Shown here piece after piece: positions 45,847-55,615 of a stretch of DNA of 64,000 bases; positions within the stretch are counted from its first letter, which is position 1, and every line of letters starts with the position of its first letter. A model generated the notes under the pieces. The model saw only the letters and a list, made by a program, of their open reading frames with translations. It did no database searches and was not told the origin of the DNA. The stretch is from Paracoccaceae bacterium (GTDB taxonomy: Bacteria; Pseudomonadota; Alphaproteobacteria; Rhodobacterales; Rhodobacteraceae), in assembly GCA_019454225.1 (NCBI GenBank), contig CP075370.1:2346001-2410000 (forward strand), given 5' to 3'. Position numbers and translations under genes: made by a program.

Positions 45847-46664
45847 CCGGCTCGGCGCGCACCGCCATCATTGCGGGGCGCGGGGCACTGCCCGCCGCGC
45901 TGGCGGCGGCATTGCCGGAGGCGCCGCTGGTTGCGGCGGTCGATGGCTTCGCGCCCGCAGGCATCGTGCCCGAAGTGACCTTCCGCATCGAACGCCTGGT
46001 GCCGTTTCTTCGCCGGTTGCAGGACGCGGGGGTGGGCAGGGTGGTGTTCGCCGGCGCCGTGACCCGCCCGGTCCTGGACCCGGCGATGTTCGATCCGGCA
46101 ACGGCGCAGATCGTGCCGCGCCTTCTGGCGGCCATGCAGGCGGGCGACGATGCCACGCTGCGCGCGGTGATCGCGCTGTTCGAGGAACATGACCTGCCCG
46201 TGGCAGGGATCGAGGATATCGCCCCCGGCCTGCTGCCCGCCGAGGGCGAACTGGCCGGGCAGGTGACGCCCCGCGACCGCGCCGATGCCGAGCGCGCCGC
46301 CGCCATCGTCGCGGCACTGGGTGCCGTCGATGTCGGACAGGGCGCAGTGGTGCAGCAGGGCCTGTGCCTCGCGGTCGAGGCGCTGCCCGGAACCGATGCC
46401 ATGCTGGCGTCGGTTGCGGGCATGGATCTGTCGCATCGCCCCGATCCCGCGCGCGGGCGCGGCGTCCTGTACAAGGCGCCGAAGCCCGGGCAGGACCGCC
46501 GCATCGACCTGCCCGCCATCGGCCCGGGAACGGTGGCCGGTGCAGCCGCGGCGGGGCTCGGCGGCATCGCATGGGAGGCTGGCAGTGTCATCGTTCTGGA
46601 CCGGAGCGCCACGATCGCCGCGGCTGAAGATGCGGGCCTGTTCCTGTGGTCGCGCGCCCGATGA
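45843..46664 (+). CDS. lpxI: UDP-2,3-diacylglucosamine pyrophosphatase LpxI
   Basis: Alphaproteobacterial alternative to LpxH, cleaving UDP-2,3-diacyl-GlcN to lipid X. It has 273 residues: N-terminal DUF3108-like region with AIIAGRGALPAALA, FAPAGI, then the C-terminal catalytic domain with AERAAAIVAALGAVDVGQGAVVQ, GTDAML, and GVLYKAPKPGQDRRIDLPAIG containing the conserved acidic residues. ATGA overlaps with both lpxA and lpxB show tight coupling. Confidence 0.94.
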   Translation: MTGSARTAIIAGRGALPAALAAALPEAPLVAAVDGFAPAGIVPEVTFRIERLVPFLRRLQDAGVGRVVFAGAVTRPVLDPAMFDPATAQIVPRLLAAMQAGDDATLRAVIALFEEHDLPVAGIEDIAPGLLPAEGELAGQVTPRDRADAERAAAIVAALGAVDVGQGAVVQQGLCLAVEALPGTDAMLASVAGMDLSHRPDPARGRGVLYKAPKPGQDRRIDLPAIGPGTVAGAAAAGLGGIAWEAGSVIVLDRSATIAAAEDAGLFLWSRAR

Positions 46665-47785
46665 AGCTGTTCCTCGTCGCGGGTGAGCCTTCGGGTGACC
46701 GGCTTGGCGGGGCGCTGATGGCAGGGTTGCAGGACCTGTCGCCCGGGGTTTCCTTTGCCGGGGTCGGCGGCGCCGCCATGCAGGCGCAGGGGCTGACCAG
46801 CCTGTTCCCGATGCAGGAGCTGTCGGTGATGGGGATCGCCGAGGTGCTGCCCAGGTACCTGCATCTCAAGCGGCGAATTCGCGAGACGGCCGAGGCGGTT
46901 CTGGCCAGCGGGGCCTCGGCGCTGATCACCATCGACAGCCCGGATTTCTGTCTGCGCGTCGCCAGGATCGTCCGGGCGACCCGGCCGGACCTGCGGACCA
47001 TTCACTATGTCGCGCCCTCGGTCTGGGCCTGGCGGCCGGGGCGGGCCGCGCGGATGGCGCGGGTGATCGACCATGTGCTGGCACTGCTGCCGTTCGAGCC
47101 GCCCTACATGACAGCCGCCGGCATGACCTGCGATTTCGTGGGGCATCCGGTGGTGGCCGAACCCGGCGCCAGCCCTGCCGAACGCCGCGCCCTTGATGGC
47201 ACCGCGCCGCTGGTCCTTGCGCTGCCCGGATCGCGACGGGGCGAGGTGGCGCGCATTGCGCCCGTCATCGGCACCACGCTGGCCTTGCTGCGCCCCAGGT
47301 TTCCCGACCTTCGCGTCGTCCTGCCCACCGTCGCCGGGGTCCGCGATCTGGTCGCCGAGGTGACGGCGGGCTGGCCCGTGCGCCCGCGTATTGTCGAGGA
47401 CGCTGGGCTGAGGCGGGGGGCCTTTGCCGCCGCCGATGTGGCCATCGCCGCCTCGGGTACGGTTTCGCTGGAGCTTGCGGCGGCGGGATGCCCAATGGTC
47501 GTGGCCTATGACATGCATCCTCTGACCATGTGGCTGATGCGGCGCATGGCGCGGGTGGACACGGTGACACTGGTCAACCTGGTCAGCGACACGCGGGCGG
47601 TGCCCGAGTTTCTGGGCCGCGATTGCCGGGCGGCACGGATCGCGCCCGCCGTTGCCCGGTTACTGACCGATCCAGAGGCGCGGGCGGCGCAGACCGGGGC
47701 CATGGCGATCACCATGGATCGCCTCGGCAGGGGAGGCGAGCCACCCGGCATCCGGGCTGCGCGCTCGGTACTTTCGGTGCTCTGA
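46661..47785 (+). CDS. lpxB: Lipid A disaccharide synthase LpxB
   Basis: GT19 glycosyltransferase joining lipid X and UDP-2,3-diacyl-GlcN. It has 374 residues: FLVAGEPSGDRLGG at the N-terminus, MGIAEVLPR, IDSPDFCLRVA, YVAPSVWAWRPGR, LPGSRRGEVAR and AASGTVSLELAAAGCPMVVAY. The ATG at 46661 overlaps the lpxI stop by 4 bases. It closes the lpx cluster, which lacks lpxD. Confidence 0.96.
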   Translation: MKLFLVAGEPSGDRLGGALMAGLQDLSPGVSFAGVGGAAMQAQGLTSLFPMQELSVMGIAEVLPRYLHLKRRIRETAEAVLASGASALITIDSPDFCLRVARIVRATRPDLRTIHYVAPSVWAWRPGRAARMARVIDHVLALLPFEPPYMTAAGMTCDFVGHPVVAEPGASPAERRALDGTAPLVLALPGSRRGEVARIAPVIGTTLALLRPRFPDLRVVLPTVAGVRDLVAEVTAGWPVRPRIVEDAGLRRGAFAAADVAIAASGTVSLELAAAGCPMVVAYDMHPLTMWLMRRMARVDTVTLVNLVSDTRAVPEFLGRDCRAARIAPAVARLLTDPEARAAQTGAMAITMDRLGRGGEPPGIRAARSVLSVL

Positions 47786-47820
47786 CGCGTGGGGGCTGGC
47801 GTTGCCGGTGCCCATCGGCT

Positions 47821-47838
47821 ATTGACTGTTCAGTCAAT
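47821..47838. promoter_or_regulatory. Perfect 18-bp palindrome upstream of the aminotransferase
   Basis: ATTGACTG-TT-CAGTCAAT: 8-bp arms with a 2-base centre, 17 bases before the ATG at 47855. The form is typical of TetR-type operators. It contains TTGACT, so binding would cover a -35-like hexamer or the start region. No TetR gene is adjacent; the one at 3.3 kb in this window is far away. Confidence 0.7.
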
Positions 47839-47854
47839 ATCGGAATGCCACACC

Positions 47855-49249
47855 ATGACACTTGACCTGCCCGCCCCCGATACCCTCTGGCAGATGGACC
47901 GAGACCACAGCCTGCACCCCTGGACCCAGTTCGGCAGCTTTGCGCGCGACGGGGCGCTTGTGGTGGCGCGGGGCGAGGGCTGCTGGCTGTGGGACGCGCA
48001 GGGGCGGCGGTATCTTGATGCCGTGGGCGGGCTCTGGAACACGACGCTGGGCCTTGGCCGCCGCGACATGGCGCAGGCCATCGCTGCGCAGGCCGAGCGG
48101 CTGGCGTTCTGCAACACCTTTGTCGACATGACGAACGAACCTGCGGCCCAACTCGCGTCGGCACTGGCTGCACGCGCGCCGGGTGATCTGAACCGGGTGC
48201 ATTTCACCACGGGGGGATCAACCGCCGTCGATACCGCGGTGCGGATGGTCTGGTATGTTCAGGCCTGTCTGGGCCGCCCGGAAAAGACCCACATCGTCGC
48301 ACGCCACCGCAGCTATCACGGGTCCACCCATCTGTCGCAGTCGGTAGGCAACCGTCCAGGCGACCGCGTGCCCGAGTTCCGCTATGTGACCGACGGCATT
48401 CATCACCTGTCCGCCCCCGACCCCTATCGCCGCCCCGAGGGCATGACCGAGGCCGAGTTCTGCGATCATCTGGTTGCGGAATTCGAGGCGCTGATCGACC
48501 GGGTGGGCGCGGACCGGATCGGCGGGTTCATCGCCGAACCGGTGCAGGCATCGGGTGGCGTGATCGTTCCGCCGAATGGCTATCTGGCCCGCATGGCCGC
48601 AGTCTGCCGCAGCCATGACATCCTGTTCATCGCCGATGAGGTTGTCACGGCCTTCGGCAGGCTTGGCCACTGGTTCGCCTCGCATGACGATTTCGGGGTG
48701 ATGCCCGACATGATCTGCGTGGCAAAGGGCATCACCGCCGGCTATCAGCCGCTGGGCGCCGTGATCTTTTCCGACCGCCTCTGGCAGGCGATGGCGGCGG
48801 GCGGGGAACGGTGGTTCACCAGCGGCTATACCAATTCGGGCCACCCGGTTGCCTGCGCCGCGGGTCTTGAAACCATCCGCATCATCGAGGCCGAGGACCT
48901 GCTGCCCCGGGCGCAGGCGATGGGGCGGCGGTTCCTCGACGCGCTGGCACCGCTGGCCGATCTGCCGATGGTGGGTGACGTGCGGGGGCGCGGGCTGATG
49001 GCCTGTATCGAGACGGTGGCCGACAAGCGGGCAAAGACGATCCTGCCGGACGAGGCCAACGAGTCCAAACGAATATCGGACTGCTGCGAGTCGATGGGTC
49101 TTCTGGTGCGCCCGATGGCCCATCTGAACGTGATGTCGCCGCCCCTGGTGGTGACGGCGGACCAGATCGACTTCACGGCAGAAACGCTGGGCAGGGCAAT
49201 CCGCAAGGTGGCGGACGATCTGGTGCGGGAAGGCTATCGGCTGGAATGA
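47855..49249 (+). CDS. Class III aminotransferase (PLP, omega-amine type)
   Basis: A 464-residue fold-type I aminotransferase. PLP Lys291 is in VAKGITAGYQPLGA; Asp261 (FIADEVVTAFGR) contacts the pyridine ring. HPWTQFGSF, YLDAVGGLWN and GGSTAVDTAVRM match the omega-amino acid/putrescine-pyruvate group (SpuC-like). The agmatinase gene 110 bases downstream makes putrescine the most attractive amine donor, by inference. Taurine, beta-alanine or other diamines are possible. The start at 47855 lies just after the palindrome at 47821; an upstream frame is rejected because it would include it. Confidence 0.88.
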   Translation: MTLDLPAPDTLWQMDRDHSLHPWTQFGSFARDGALVVARGEGCWLWDAQGRRYLDAVGGLWNTTLGLGRRDMAQAIAAQAERLAFCNTFVDMTNEPAAQLASALAARAPGDLNRVHFTTGGSTAVDTAVRMVWYVQACLGRPEKTHIVARHRSYHGSTHLSQSVGNRPGDRVPEFRYVTDGIHHLSAPDPYRRPEGMTEAEFCDHLVAEFEALIDRVGADRIGGFIAEPVQASGGVIVPPNGYLARMAAVCRSHDILFIADEVVTAFGRLGHWFASHDDFGVMPDMICVAKGITAGYQPLGAVIFSDRLWQAMAAGGERWFTSGYTNSGHPVACAAGLETIRIIEAEDLLPRAQAMGRRFLDALAPLADLPMVGDVRGRGLMACIETVADKRAKTILPDEANESKRISDCCESMGLLVRPMAHLNVMSPPLVVTADQIDFTAETLGRAIRKVADDLVREGYRLE

Positions 49250-49359
49250 TCCGGGGGCTTGACAGGGGCACGGCCATCGTGTCCCTTCCTGCCGCCGGAT
49301 CGGGAGGCGTCTCCGGCATCGTCAACGACGCCCGCTGTTCCTGATCCGGAGAGATGGAC

Positions 49360-50325
49360 ATGGCGCTTCAAGACGCCCGTTCCCAGGTCGATACGGCCTT
49401 TACCCGTGAAAGCCGCAGGGGGCTTTCGTTCGAGAATGCATTCGGGGGGGCCACGAGTTTCCTGCGCCGCACCTACACCAAGGACCTTGCCGGCGTCGAT
49501 CTTGCCATCACGGGCGTTCCCTTCGACCAGGCGGTGTCGCATCGCAGCGGCACGCGGTTCGGCCCGCGCGCGATCCGCGAGGCGTCGGCGCTGCAACCCT
49601 ACGACCCGCCCTTTGGCTGGGGTACCGACCCGCTGGAGGAGATGAATGTCATCGACTACGGCGATGTGGCCTTCGACTATGCGAAGGTATCGGACTTTCC
49701 GGACGCGCTGACCGCCCATATCCGCACCATCCTGGCCGCCGGAGCGGGCAGCATCACCCTGGGCGGGGATCACTACATCACCTATCCCATCCTGCGCGCC
49801 TATGCCGAGAAATACGGTCCGGTCGCGCTGATCCAGTTCGACGCGCATTCCGACCTGTGGCCGGATGACGACCTCACGCGCATCGACCATGGCACCATGA
49901 CCTACAAGGCGGTGAAGACGGGTCTGGTGGATCCAGCCGCCTCGGTGCAGGTTGGCATTCGCACCACGACCGAGGATTACCTCGGCGTCGGGGTGATCGA
50001 CGCGCGAACAGTGCATGAAGGCGGCGTCGCCGCCACCGTCGCCCGCATCCGGCAGATCGTCGGCGACCGGCCCTGCTATCTGAGCTTCGACATCGACGCA
50101 CTCGATCCGGCCTATGCGCCCGGCACCGGCACGCCGGTCTGGGGCGGGCTGGCATCCTGGCAGGCCAGCGCGATCCTGCGCGATCTGGCAGGGATCAATC
50201 TGGTCGGCGGCGATGTCGTCGAGGTGTCGCCGCCCTATGACACGACAGGCGCCACCGCGATTGCCGGCGCGCATGTCGCGCATGATCTGATCTGCCTCTA
50301 TCACTGGGCGCGGACACGGCGGTGA
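49360..50325 (+). CDS. speB: Agmatinase / ureohydrolase (SpeB family)
   Basis: Manganese ureohydrolase of about 321 residues, probably agmatine to putrescine plus urea. The metal ligands are all visible: GGDH, DAHSD and SFDIDALDPAYAPGTGTP. The ATG at 49360 has GGAGAG at 49348-49353 with 6-base spacing; ATG 49354 is immediately after the GGAG and less likely. Guanidinobutyrase is an alternative, since the family does not separate them by these motifs. The neighbouring aminotransferase supports a diamine pathway. The stop overlaps the DUF1499 gene by 4 bases. Confidence 0.87.
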   Translation: MALQDARSQVDTAFTRESRRGLSFENAFGGATSFLRRTYTKDLAGVDLAITGVPFDQAVSHRSGTRFGPRAIREASALQPYDPPFGWGTDPLEEMNVIDYGDVAFDYAKVSDFPDALTAHIRTILAAGAGSITLGGDHYITYPILRAYAEKYGPVALIQFDAHSDLWPDDDLTRIDHGTMTYKAVKTGLVDPAASVQVGIRTTTEDYLGVGVIDARTVHEGGVAATVARIRQIVGDRPCYLSFDIDALDPAYAPGTGTPVWGGLASWQASAILRDLAGINLVGGDVVEVSPPYDTTGATAIAGAHVAHDLICLYHWARTRR

Positions 50326-50765
50326 GACAATCTGCGGCGATCGCCGCCGTCACGCTTCTGGTCGGGGTGGCCGCCATGGTGCGCCTTGCCCCGACCGATC
50401 CGGCGCGCTGGCATACCAGCGCCCACACCGTCACCATTCCCGATTGCGCGATCAGGCGCGATGCGGGATCGGCGCGCGCGGCCTGCCTGATGGGCGGTAC
50501 ACCCGAGGCGCTGCTGGCGCGGCTCGATGCCATCGCCCTGGCAACTCCGCGCACGCAGCGCATTGCAGGTTCGCCCGCCGAGGGGCACATGACCTGGGAA
50601 ACCCGGTCCCTGATCTGGGGGTTCCCGGACTATACCACGGCCTCGGCCCGTTCCGATGGCGTGGGCACGCGGCTTGACCTGCATGCACGCCTGCGCTTCG
50701 GCGCGGCCGATCTGGGCGTGAACGCCGCGCGGCTTGGCGACTGGCTTGCCCGCATCGGCCGCTGA
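50322..50765 (+). CDS. DUF1499 domain protein
   Basis: A 147-residue protein with an N-terminal hydrophobic segment (AIAAVTLLVGVAAMVRLA), probably an anchor or signal, then a DUF1499 domain ending in the typical SDGVGTRLDLHARLRFGAADLGVNAARL. It starts at GTG 50322, overlapping speB. Function unknown. It may be co-expressed with speB only by position. Confidence 0.8.
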   Translation: MRQSAAIAAVTLLVGVAAMVRLAPTDPARWHTSAHTVTIPDCAIRRDAGSARAACLMGGTPEALLARLDAIALATPRTQRIAGSPAEGHMTWETRSLIWGFPDYTTASARSDGVGTRLDLHARLRFGAADLGVNAARLGDWLARIGR

Positions 50766-50835
50766 CCCCGGCTTGCCCTTTCCGGCGGACGCACATATCC
50801 CGGGCATACGCCACGCCATCCACACCGGACCCTGA

Positions 50836-51891
50836 ATGATCCCCCTCGACCGCCTGTCGCAGATCACCGAACGCTTTGAATTCATCGAGGCGCGGCTGAA
50901 TGCGGGCGCGGCGCCCGAGGATATCGCGACACTGTCGCGCGACTACACCGATCTGAAGCCGTTGGTGGCCGATATCGCGGCCTATCGCCGGGCGCTGTCC
51001 GACATTGCCGAGGCGGAGGCCTGGCTGTCGGACCCCGAGATGAAGGCGCTGGCCGAGGATGAACTGTCGCGGTTGCGGGCCCGCCTGCCGGAACTGGAGG
51101 CGGCGCTGCGATTGGCGCTGCTGCCCCGGGACGCCGCCGATGCCCGACCCGCGATCCTGGAAATCCGACCCGGCACGGGCGGCGAGGAGGCCGCGCTGTT
51201 CGCCGCCGATCTTGCCCGGATGTATCAGCGCTATGCCGAGGCGCAGGGCTGGAGGTGGGAGGTGCTGGACCGGCAGGACAGCGATCTCGGGGGGCTGCGC
51301 GAGTTCACGGCCCATGTGCAGGGCGAGGGCGTCTATGCCCGGCTGAAGTATGAATCCGGCGTCCACCGCGTGCAGCGTGTCCCGGAAACCGAGGCTGGCG
51401 GCCGCATCCACACCAGCGCCGCCACCGTCGCCGTGCTGCCCGAAGCGCAGGAGGTCGACATCGACATCCCGGCAACCGACATCCGCATCGACACGATGCG
51501 ATCGTCCGGGGCGGGCGGGCAGCATGTGAACACGACCGACAGCGCGGTGCGCATCACCCACCTGCCGACCGGCATCGTCGTGACCAGTTCGGAAAAGAGC
51601 CAGCACCAGAACCGCGCCATCGCCATGGCCGTGATGCGCGCGCGGCTTTATGACGCCGAGCGGACAAGGCGCGATGCCGAGCGTGCCGCAGACCGGCGCG
51701 CGCAGGTCGGCACGGGCGACCGGAGCGAACGCATCCGGACCTACAACTTTCCCCAGGGACGGATGACCGACCACCGCATCAACCTGACGCTCTATGCCCT
51801 GCCGCAGATCATGGCGGGCGATCTGGGGGGGGTGATCGACGCGCTTGTCGCGGACGATCAGGCGCGGCGGCTGGCCGAGGCGGGGATTTGA
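50836..51891 (+). CDS. prfA: Peptide chain release factor 1
   Basis: Terminates translation at UAA and UAG. It has 351 residues: GGQ at 227-229 in [17 protein letters not shown], the codon-reading PxT motif as PET at 183-185, and the C-terminal [19 protein letters not shown]. The stop overlaps the start of prmC, which methylates this GGQ glutamine. Confidence 0.96.
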   Translation: MIPLDRLSQITERFEFIEARLNAGAAPEDIATLSRDYTDLKPLVADIAAYRRALSDIAEAEAWLSDPEMKALAEDELSRLRARLPELEAALRLALLPRDAADARPAILEIRPGTGGEEAALFAADLARMYQRYAEAQGWRWEVLDRQDSDLGGLREFTAHVQGEGVYARLKYESGVHRVQRVPETEAGGRIHTSAATVAVLPEAQEVDIDIPATDIRIDTMRSSGAGGQHVNTTDSAVRITHLPTGIVVTSSEKSQHQNRAIAMAVMRARLYDAERTRRDAERAADRRAQVGTGDRSERIRTYNFPQGRMTDHRINLTLYALPQIMAGDLGGVIDALVADDQARRLAEAGI

Positions 51892-52727
51892 CGGCGCGGG
51901 TGTCGGATATTCTGCGTGCGGCTGCTGCCCGGTTGCGTGATGCAGGGATAGACCAGCCGACGCGCGATGCACGGTTGCTGCTGGCGCATGCCATGGCCGT
52001 TGCCCCCGACCGACTTGCGCTCGACCCGCAGGGCGAGGTGCCGACTGACGCGGCCGTCCGGCTGGAATCGCTGGTCGCCGCCCGTTGCGCGCGGCAGCCG
52101 CTGGCCCAGATCACCGGGCAGCGGCTGTTCTGGGGCCGGTCATTCCGGGTCACGCGCGATGTGCTCGATCCCCGCCCCGAGACCGAGGTGCTGGTGTCCG
52201 CCGCACTCGCACAGCCCTTCGCACGCATCCTCGATCTTGGCACCGGATCCGGCTGTATCCTGATCTCGCTTCTGGCCGATCGGCCGTCGGCCACCGGACT
52301 CGGGGTTGACGTCTCGCCCGGAGCGCTCGGTGTGGCACGGCGCAACGCCGCGGATCACGCGGTCGGCGACCGGGCAGCGTTCGTGCTGTCGGACTGGTTC
52401 GACGCGGTGACCGGACGCTATGACCTGATCGTCTCGAACCCGCCCTATATCGCGGCCTCCGAGATGCCCGGTCTGGCCCCCGAGGTGCGTGAATGGGAGC
52501 CGCATCTGGCCCTGACGCCGGGGGGCGACGGGCTGGACGCCTATCGCGCCATTGCGGCCGGGGCAGGGGCCCGTCTGATGCCCGGCGGTCGCCTGTTCGT
52601 CGAAATCGGGCCAGCCCAGGGCGCCGCCGTCACCACCCTGTTCCGGGACGCTGGGCTTGCCGGTGTCGAGGTTCTGACCGACCTGGACGGTCGCGACCGT
52701 GTCGTTGCGGCAATGGCCGCGACATGA
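51888..52727 (+). CDS. prmC: Release factor glutamine methyltransferase PrmC
   Basis: SAM-dependent enzyme that methylates the glutamine in the GGQ motif of release factors. It has 279 residues: N-terminal helical domain, DLGTGSGC (116-123) for SAM, and the substrate-binding NPPY at 184-187. The start is TTG, overlapping the prfA stop (TTGA). Confidence 0.95.
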   Translation: MTARVSDILRAAAARLRDAGIDQPTRDARLLLAHAMAVAPDRLALDPQGEVPTDAAVRLESLVAARCARQPLAQITGQRLFWGRSFRVTRDVLDPRPETEVLVSAALAQPFARILDLGTGSGCILISLLADRPSATGLGVDVSPGALGVARRNAADHAVGDRAAFVLSDWFDAVTGRYDLIVSNPPYIAASEMPGLAPEVREWEPHLALTPGGDGLDAYRAIAAGAGARLMPGGRLFVEIGPAQGAAVTTLFRDAGLAGVEVLTDLDGRDRVVAAMAAT

Positions 52728-52924
52728 CGGTCACAAGGGCACGCGATGCCGCGATCCGGGCAGATTCCACTTGTCAGCCCCGATGGCCTGTGATTAATCG
52801 TTGCCAGCCGGGGCTGAGCTTTGCTCTCCCGTCTGCTCTGCCTGCCACATGATGCCTTTTCCTTTTGCGCCGTTCGGCGCGGGCGTCCGGGCAAAGCCAG
52901 TCCTAACTGGATAACAAGGACAAC

Positions 52925-53758
52925 ATGCGCTCTTCCAAGTCACGCTCGCGTTCCAAGGCGAACCGCCCGCGCACCCTCGGCAATATTGTCAACCGTGTCT
53001 TCGACAGCTCCGGGCCCGAGGGCAAGGTGCGCGGCACGCCGCAGCAGATCATCGAGAAATACCTGATCCTCGCGCGCGATGCGCAGCTGTCGAATGACCG
53101 TGTTGCCGCCGAGAATTTCATGCAGCACGCCGAGCACTATACCCGCATGCTGGGTGAAGCGCAGCGCGAGATGGCCGCCGAACAGGAGGCCCGTCAGCAG
53201 CAGGGTCAGCCCGGCCAGGGTCAGCGCCGGGACGATCGCGATCCCGGCTGGCAGGGACAGGGCGGGGACAACCGGCAGAGCTATGGGAACGGCAATGGCA
53301 ACGGTCAGGGCGACCGGCGCGACGGCCGGTCGGACTATCGCCCTGAACAGCGCGGTGAGCAGCGGGCCGACTACCGGACCGAGCCGCGCGACGACCGGCG
53401 GTCGGAAGCGCCGCGCGGCGGGGTCGAGGTGATCGACCTGTCGGCCGAGGATGACGGGCATCTTGTGGAAACGCCCGAGGCACGCGCCGACCGGCGCGAA
53501 CCTTCGGAGAGCACGCCGCGTCGCGACCGGCGCGATGACCGGCGCGACCGCCCTGCGGCCCCCTCGGCCGAGGCGCCGGCGCCTTCGGCCGCAGCGGTCG
53601 AACCCGCGCCCGCCGCTGAACCGGCGCCCGCCACCGAAGCGGCCGAAACCAAGCCGCGTGCGCCGCGCCGTCCGCGCGGTCCGCGCAAGCCGCGCGATGC
53701 CGCCACGGCCGAAACCGATGCCGAAAAGGGCGACGGTCCGCGCGAAGCCGCCGAATAG
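52925..53758 (+). CDS. DUF4167 protein with disordered tail
   Basis: A 277-residue protein. The first ~90 residues are the DUF4167 domain: an Arg/Ser-rich start (MRSSKSRSRSKANRPR), then TLGNIVNRVFDSSGPEGKVRGTPQQII and EKYLILARDAQLSNDRVAAENFMQHAEHY (within residues 40-75). The rest is low complexity: Gln-rich, then Gly/Asn repeats, then Arg/Asp pairs, then an Ala/Pro/Glu region and an Arg/Pro basic stretch. The basic N-terminus and RG-like composition suggest nucleic-acid binding, but this is inference. It follows prmC with 197 bases that should hold its promoter. Confidence 0.85.
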   Translation: MRSSKSRSRSKANRPRTLGNIVNRVFDSSGPEGKVRGTPQQIIEKYLILARDAQLSNDRVAAENFMQHAEHYTRMLGEAQREMAAEQEARQQQGQPGQGQRRDDRDPGWQGQGGDNRQSYGNGNGNGQGDRRDGRSDYRPEQRGEQRADYRTEPRDDRRSEAPRGGVEVIDLSAEDDGHLVETPEARADRREPSESTPRRDRRDDRRDRPAAPSAEAPAPSAAAVEPAPAAEPAPATEAAETKPRAPRRPRGPRKPRDAATAETDAEKGDGPREAAE

Positions 53759-53771
53759 GCACGCATGTTTC

Positions 53772-53792
53772 CGCGCCCTATTCCAGGGCGCG
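53772..53792. terminator. Hairpin between convergent DUF4167 gene and rsmA
   Basis: A perfect 8-bp stem (CGCGCCCT / AGGGCGCG) with a 5-base loop, spanning the end of rsmA and the gap to the DUF4167 gene. No T-run. Probably a shared terminator. Confidence 0.5.
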
Positions 53793-54614
53793 GGCGATGG
53801 CGCAGAATCCTTCCACCGAAATCTCTTCCGCCCGTGCGGTCGGCAGCACGCCTGCCTCTGCCAGCCGGCCCTCGATATCCGGGGTTAGGCTGCGCAGGCT
53901 GGACCGCAGCATCTTGCGCCGCTGGCCAAAGGCGGCGGCGGTGACGCGGAACAGCGTTTCGGCCCTTGCGGCGAACCTCGGCTCCGGAAGGGCCGTGATC
54001 TGGACGACCGAGGAATGTACCTTGGGCGGTGGCGTGAACGCCTCGGGCGGCAGTGTCAGCGCGATATGTGCGGTGGTGCGCCACTGCGCGAGGATCGACA
54101 GTCTGCCATAGGCATCGGACCCGGGCCGCGCGACGATGCGTTCGGCCACCTCACGCTGGAACATCAGCGTCAGGCTCTGCCAAGGCGGTGGCCACACAGG
54201 TGGTGTCAACCAGCGGATCAGCAGTTCCGTGCCGATGTTGTAGGGCAGGTTGGCCACAACCTTGATGGGGGGCACAAGATGTGCGGCCCAATCAAAGCCC
54301 AGGGCATCGCCCGCAATCACGTCAAGGCGTCCGGGGCAGGCTGCCGCGATCTCGGCCAGGGCGGGCAGGCAGCGCGCGTCCTTCTCGACCGCCACGACCC
54401 TTCGGGCGCCCTCTGCCAGCAGACCCCGGGTCAGTCCACCCGGTCCCGGACCGATTTCCAGCACATCCGATCCCGACAGGTCGCCCGCGAGCCGCGCAAT
54501 CCGTGCCGTGAGGTTCAGGTCCAGCAGGAAATTCTGGCCCAACGCCTTCCTGGCGGCAAGGCCATGGGTGGCGATCACCTCGCGCAGCGGCGGCAGACCG
54601 TCGATCTGGGCCAT
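53778..54614 (-). CDS. rsmA: 16S rRNA (adenine-N6,N6)-dimethyltransferase RsmA/KsgA
   Basis: Dimethylates the two adjacent adenosines in the 3' loop of 16S rRNA (A1518/A1519 in E. coli). It has 278 residues: [10 protein letters not shown] near residue 25, SAM motif [10 protein letters not shown] (53-62) and NLPY at 122-125. It is 5 bases after pdxA and is the last gene of the lptF-to-rsmA run. Confidence 0.96.
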   Translation of the reverse strand: MAQIDGLPPLREVIATHGLAARKALGQNFLLDLNLTARIARLAGDLSGSDVLEIGPGPGGLTRGLLAEGARRVVAVEKDARCLPALAEIAAACPGRLDVIAGDALGFDWAAHLVPPIKVVANLPYNIGTELLIRWLTPPVWPPPWQSLTLMFQREVAERIVARPGSDAYGRLSILAQWRTTAHIALTLPPEAFTPPPKVHSSVVQITALPEPRFAARAETLFRVTAAAFGQRRKMLRSSLRSLTPDIEGRLAEAGVLPTARAEEISVEGFCAIARALE

Positions 54615-54619
54615 GCCGA

Positions 54620-55615
54620 TCAGTCCCCCCGCGCCCTGGTCGCCGCGATGCGCGCCGCCATGCGCAGCGCCGCGACCGTGCTGGACGGATCGGCGATGCC
54701 ACGACCCGCGATGTCGAAGGCGGTGCCATGATCGGGTGATGTGCGCACGAAGGGCAGGCCAAGCGTCACGTTCACGCCACCCGCGAAGTCGATGGTCTTG
54801 ATCGGGATCAGCGCCTGATCGTGATACATGCAGACCGCGGCATCGTAGCCTGCGCGCGCCGCCGGATGGAACATCGTGTCGGCGGGCAGCGGGCCTGCCA
54901 GGTCGAACCCGTCGTCGCGCAGGCGGTCAAGCACCGGAACGATCAGCCGCGCCTCGTCGTCTCCCATGGTGCCGCCTTCGCCCGCATGCGGGTTCAGCCC
55001 GGCCACCGCCATGCGTGGCACGGCGATGCCGAAATCCCGGATCAGCGCCGCCCGGGTGATGCGGATCGTCGCCTCCAGCAGGTCGGCGGTCAGCGCCTGC
55101 GGCACCCGGGACAGCGGGATGTGGATCGTGGCAGGCACGACCCGCAGCGCATCACAGGCCAGCATCATCACCACCCTGTCCACCCCGGCCAGGGCTGCCA
55201 GAAACTCGGTATGGCCCGGATAGGAAAAGCCCGCACCGTCCTGCACCGCCTTCTTGCTGATCGGCAGGGTGGTCAGCGCCGAAGCCTCGCCCGCGGTCAC
55301 CATGGCGACGCCCCGGGCGATCGCTTCGATGACACCGGCCGCGTTGGCGAGGGCAGGCTGGCCGGCAAGCGGGGCCGGGCCCATGTCGATCGGCAGGACG
55401 GGCAGGTGGCTGTCCGGAACCGCCCGCGCGTCCATGGCGCAGGCCACCTCGCGGATCGGGGTGCCGGCCGGCAGGTGGCGCGGATCGCCGATCCAGACAA
55501 AGGGCAGCGCAGCACCCAGCACCGCGCGGGCCTTTGCGGCCAGTTCGGGTCCGATCCCCGCCGGTTCGCCGCAACTGACGGCGATCGGGGGCAAGTCGGC
55601 GGCAGGGGCTGTCAC
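54620..55615 (-). CDS. pdxA: 4-hydroxythreonine-4-phosphate dehydrogenase PdxA
   Basis: Oxidises 4-phosphohydroxy-L-threonine in vitamin B6 synthesis. It has 331 residues. The metal-binding histidines are in [17 protein letters not shown] and [11 protein letters not shown]; the N-terminus has [12 protein letters not shown]. The start is GTG at 55615, overlapping surA by 4 bases (GTGA). Confidence 0.95.
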   Translation of the reverse strand: MTAPAADLPPIAVSCGEPAGIGPELAAKARAVLGAALPFVWIGDPRHLPAGTPIREVACAMDARAVPDSHLPVLPIDMGPAPLAGQPALANAAGVIEAIARGVAMVTAGEASALTTLPISKKAVQDGAGFSYPGHTEFLAALAGVDRVVMMLACDALRVVPATIHIPLSRVPQALTADLLEATIRITRAALIRDFGIAVPRMAVAGLNPHAGEGGTMGDDEARLIVPVLDRLRDDGFDLAGPLPADTMFHPAARAGYDAAVCMYHDQALIPIKTIDFAGGVNVTLGLPFVRTSPDHGTAFDIAGRGIADPSSTVAALRMAARIAATRARGD

